Shown: positions 62,189-64,000 of the stretch, piece by piece
Position numbering within the stretch: position 1 is the stretch's first letter
How the letters are laid out: each line of letters opens with the position of its first letter
Source of the DNA: Cornus controversa
Lineage: Eukaryota > Streptophyta > Magnoliopsida > Cornales > Cornaceae
Reading direction: 5' to 3'
DNA: 64,000 nt
NCBI GenBank assembly: GCA_026545225.1
Contig: CM048852.1
Location: forward strand, 61,267,146-61,331,145
The notes under the pieces: generated by a model
What the model was told of the DNA's origin: nothing
The model's input: only the letters and a program-made list of their open reading frames with translations
Database searches by the model: none
Made by a program: the position numbers and the translations under genes

Positions 62189-64000
62189 CCCAATTCCCTT
62201 CCATTATTCCATTTTTCATATCTCATCTTATCTTATCTTATCTTATCTGGACCGATTCTTTTTTACTACATATCCATTAGGGTTTTTTTTTTTTTTTTGG
62301 AGCTTGACTGTACCCTAACAAAGACGTTGAACATTGTGACGTGGAGGTTTTAGGTTCAAAATATGAAAATACATAACTCTACTCTCTCCAAACTCTTCAT
62401 TGCCGAAAGTTACATGTACTAATTTGTCATTTATCGTCCTAACACTCACACTTTAGTCTCTCTTTTACACTATAGATCATAGTGTAAAGTGACTAAAATT
62501 TGAAATTAAAATTTTAGGGATGGCTTGATCTTTGTATTACGCCTATTATTAAATTAAATTTATAATAATAATAATAAAAAAATTATAAAGAGCATATCCT
62601 TATTTTAGACAAGCTGATGAGACAGGTGGTTTGGTGCAAATAATAGAAAGAAGTAGATTTATATACCTGATCTGATCTACGAATTTGTCATAACCTGCAT
62701 TCATAGCCGACTCTAAGGCCTCTTGTCACAATTTTTATTTTTTTCTCGAGAAAAGAAAGAAGAATTCATTAATAAACTATCAAACATCAGAACAATCCTT
62801 AGTAACCACCTCAATCCTGGCAAGGATAGGAGGAAAACTGTCCAGAATCAATACATAAGACTTGCTAGAAATATACTAAACAATGTGATAGAATTTAAAT
62901 CATACGACACTCTCAACGTACATGTGATCTTCTATTGACGATCTCATAATTCCTTTGTTGTTTATTTCATACATAAATACCAAATCTATGTGTTTACACC
63001 CTATCTGCCAATGGCCAATGAGAAGATGACACGTGGAAGGCTGCTATGTAAGAACTGTGATCATTTTTAGCCGGTTTGCCTTTATTTTCATTTATTGTTA
63101 TATAAATACTTTAAATGATTATGTATGTGTTCTAAACGTGAACAATGTGTTTGAGGACCCTTATATAAGTCCTAGGAAGTTTTAGGAACGTTTGATGAAA
63201 ATTGAGATTTCGGGTTGGTGGGGCCCGGGATGCGGGTCTCGTGGGCCAAAAAATCTGAAAATGTCAGAACGACACTAAACTTTGAAAGTAGTTTAAATAA
63301 AATATTTTATGAATTATGAAGTCTATTTCGATTCCGTATGAGTTTTCGAAATTGAAAACGGAGTCTGGTGAGGTACGTTAAGGGATTAGTGACGTTTTTG
63401 TAAATTATGAAGACTAGGGCAATAAATAAATGAGAGAACAATTCAACACATTCATTCTCTCATTGTAGCAGCTGTTTGAGAAAATTGAATATCTCTATAT
63501 TTATCTTCTTCCTTCTCCATTGAAATTGAGTAGCTTGGAGCGTGAATTGGACAACGCTGAAGAAGATAGGGTTAATCTACGCGATGAGGGCTCGAGTTTG
63601 ATTCGTTCGAAGTCAAATTCAAACAACGTTGATTTTGATGAGATTTGAAAATTTGAAAATTTTTGTCTAGAAGCTCATCTAAACTAAGGTTGGGATACCT
63701 AGCTAACCCATGAAATTTGAGATTTGTGTTAGTATATTGGTTGTATATGACAACCAATTGGTTACGTTGGTGTAATTAGATATTTTTAAGCATGCTAGAT
63801 TATACAATTGAATGAATTCTCATTGTGAGGTGATATAATTATGTGTTTATAAATGCTACTTGTGATTATATGATATATTGAATAAACAATGTGAGAGAAT
63901 TGTGTATGTTTTATGTGTACATGTGAATGTGACACTTATGTATTTGATAAATTGTCTTAAAGAGCATGATTAAATGTAAAACATGTTTTTATCATTGAAA

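Larger units (their letters stand above)
50809..64000. repeat. 13.9-kb tandem unit 3 (cut by window end)
   Basis: Third copy, about 13.2 kb visible. It matches unit 1 in the cystatin region and unit 2 in its left portion. The array may continue beyond the window. Confidence 0.95.

Overview
This window is nuclear DNA from a dicotyledonous plant. The evidence is Ty1/copia and other LTR retroelement remains, CACTA, Mutator-type and Harbinger-type DNA transposons, phytocystatin-like genes, and gene fragments recognisable as plant ARF1 GTPase and galactinol synthase (with the C-terminal APS-V-A signature). The sequence is strongly AT-rich. I cannot name the species. The only open coding genes I can support are four intronless cystatin-family genes: one on the + strand (4691-5167) and three near-identical ones on the - strand (33454-33894, 47387-47827, 61301-61741).

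Left part (1-22.9 kb): a decayed copia polymerase region (1-2060); a cystatin-family gene whose helix alpha-1 region contains four 7-residue coiled-coil repeats (4691-5167); a mosaic of pairwise-duplicated non-coding blocks (2743-4440 with 11736-13560; 5509-5870 with 9541-9850); an LTR family starting TGATAAGTGC; a 212-bp foldback Mutator-type MITE with a perfect 9-bp target duplication (14184-14395); and a 5.56-kb non-autonomous CACTA transposon (15199-20758) with a perfect 3-bp target duplication. The CACTA element carries two exons of an ARF1-type GTPase gene and, further along on the same strand, a housekeeping-type promoter. It is inserted in a repeat whose unoccupied relatives are also present in the window. 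A Harbinger-like MITE with a TTA duplication follows at 21111-21507.

Right part (22.97-64 kb): a 13.9-kb unit repeated head to tail three times (about 22968-36887, 36888-50808, and 50809 to beyond the window end). Each unit holds a short copia LTR, a CACTA-like 5' end, a truncated and frameshifted galactinol synthase pseudogene, a broken lectin/PAN-domain membrane-protein pseudogene, LTR-family and Harbinger-like fragments, and one open cystatin-family gene with TATA box, G-box and poly(A) signal. A 1137-bp solo LTR with an intact 5-bp target duplication sits across each internal junction. Units are almost identical, except that the first about 0.9 kb of unit 1 is 2-5% diverged, as expected if unequal crossing-over near 23.88-24.06 kb made the array. 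A separate divergent island covers the cystatin gene of unit 2 only.

The four cystatin paralogues share promoter and 3' flank homology, so the locus has grown by repeated segmental duplication followed by tandem triplication. All four have lost or altered the usual inhibitory motifs of phytocystatins. The near identity of the units also leaves open an assembly artefact, which long reads would settle.
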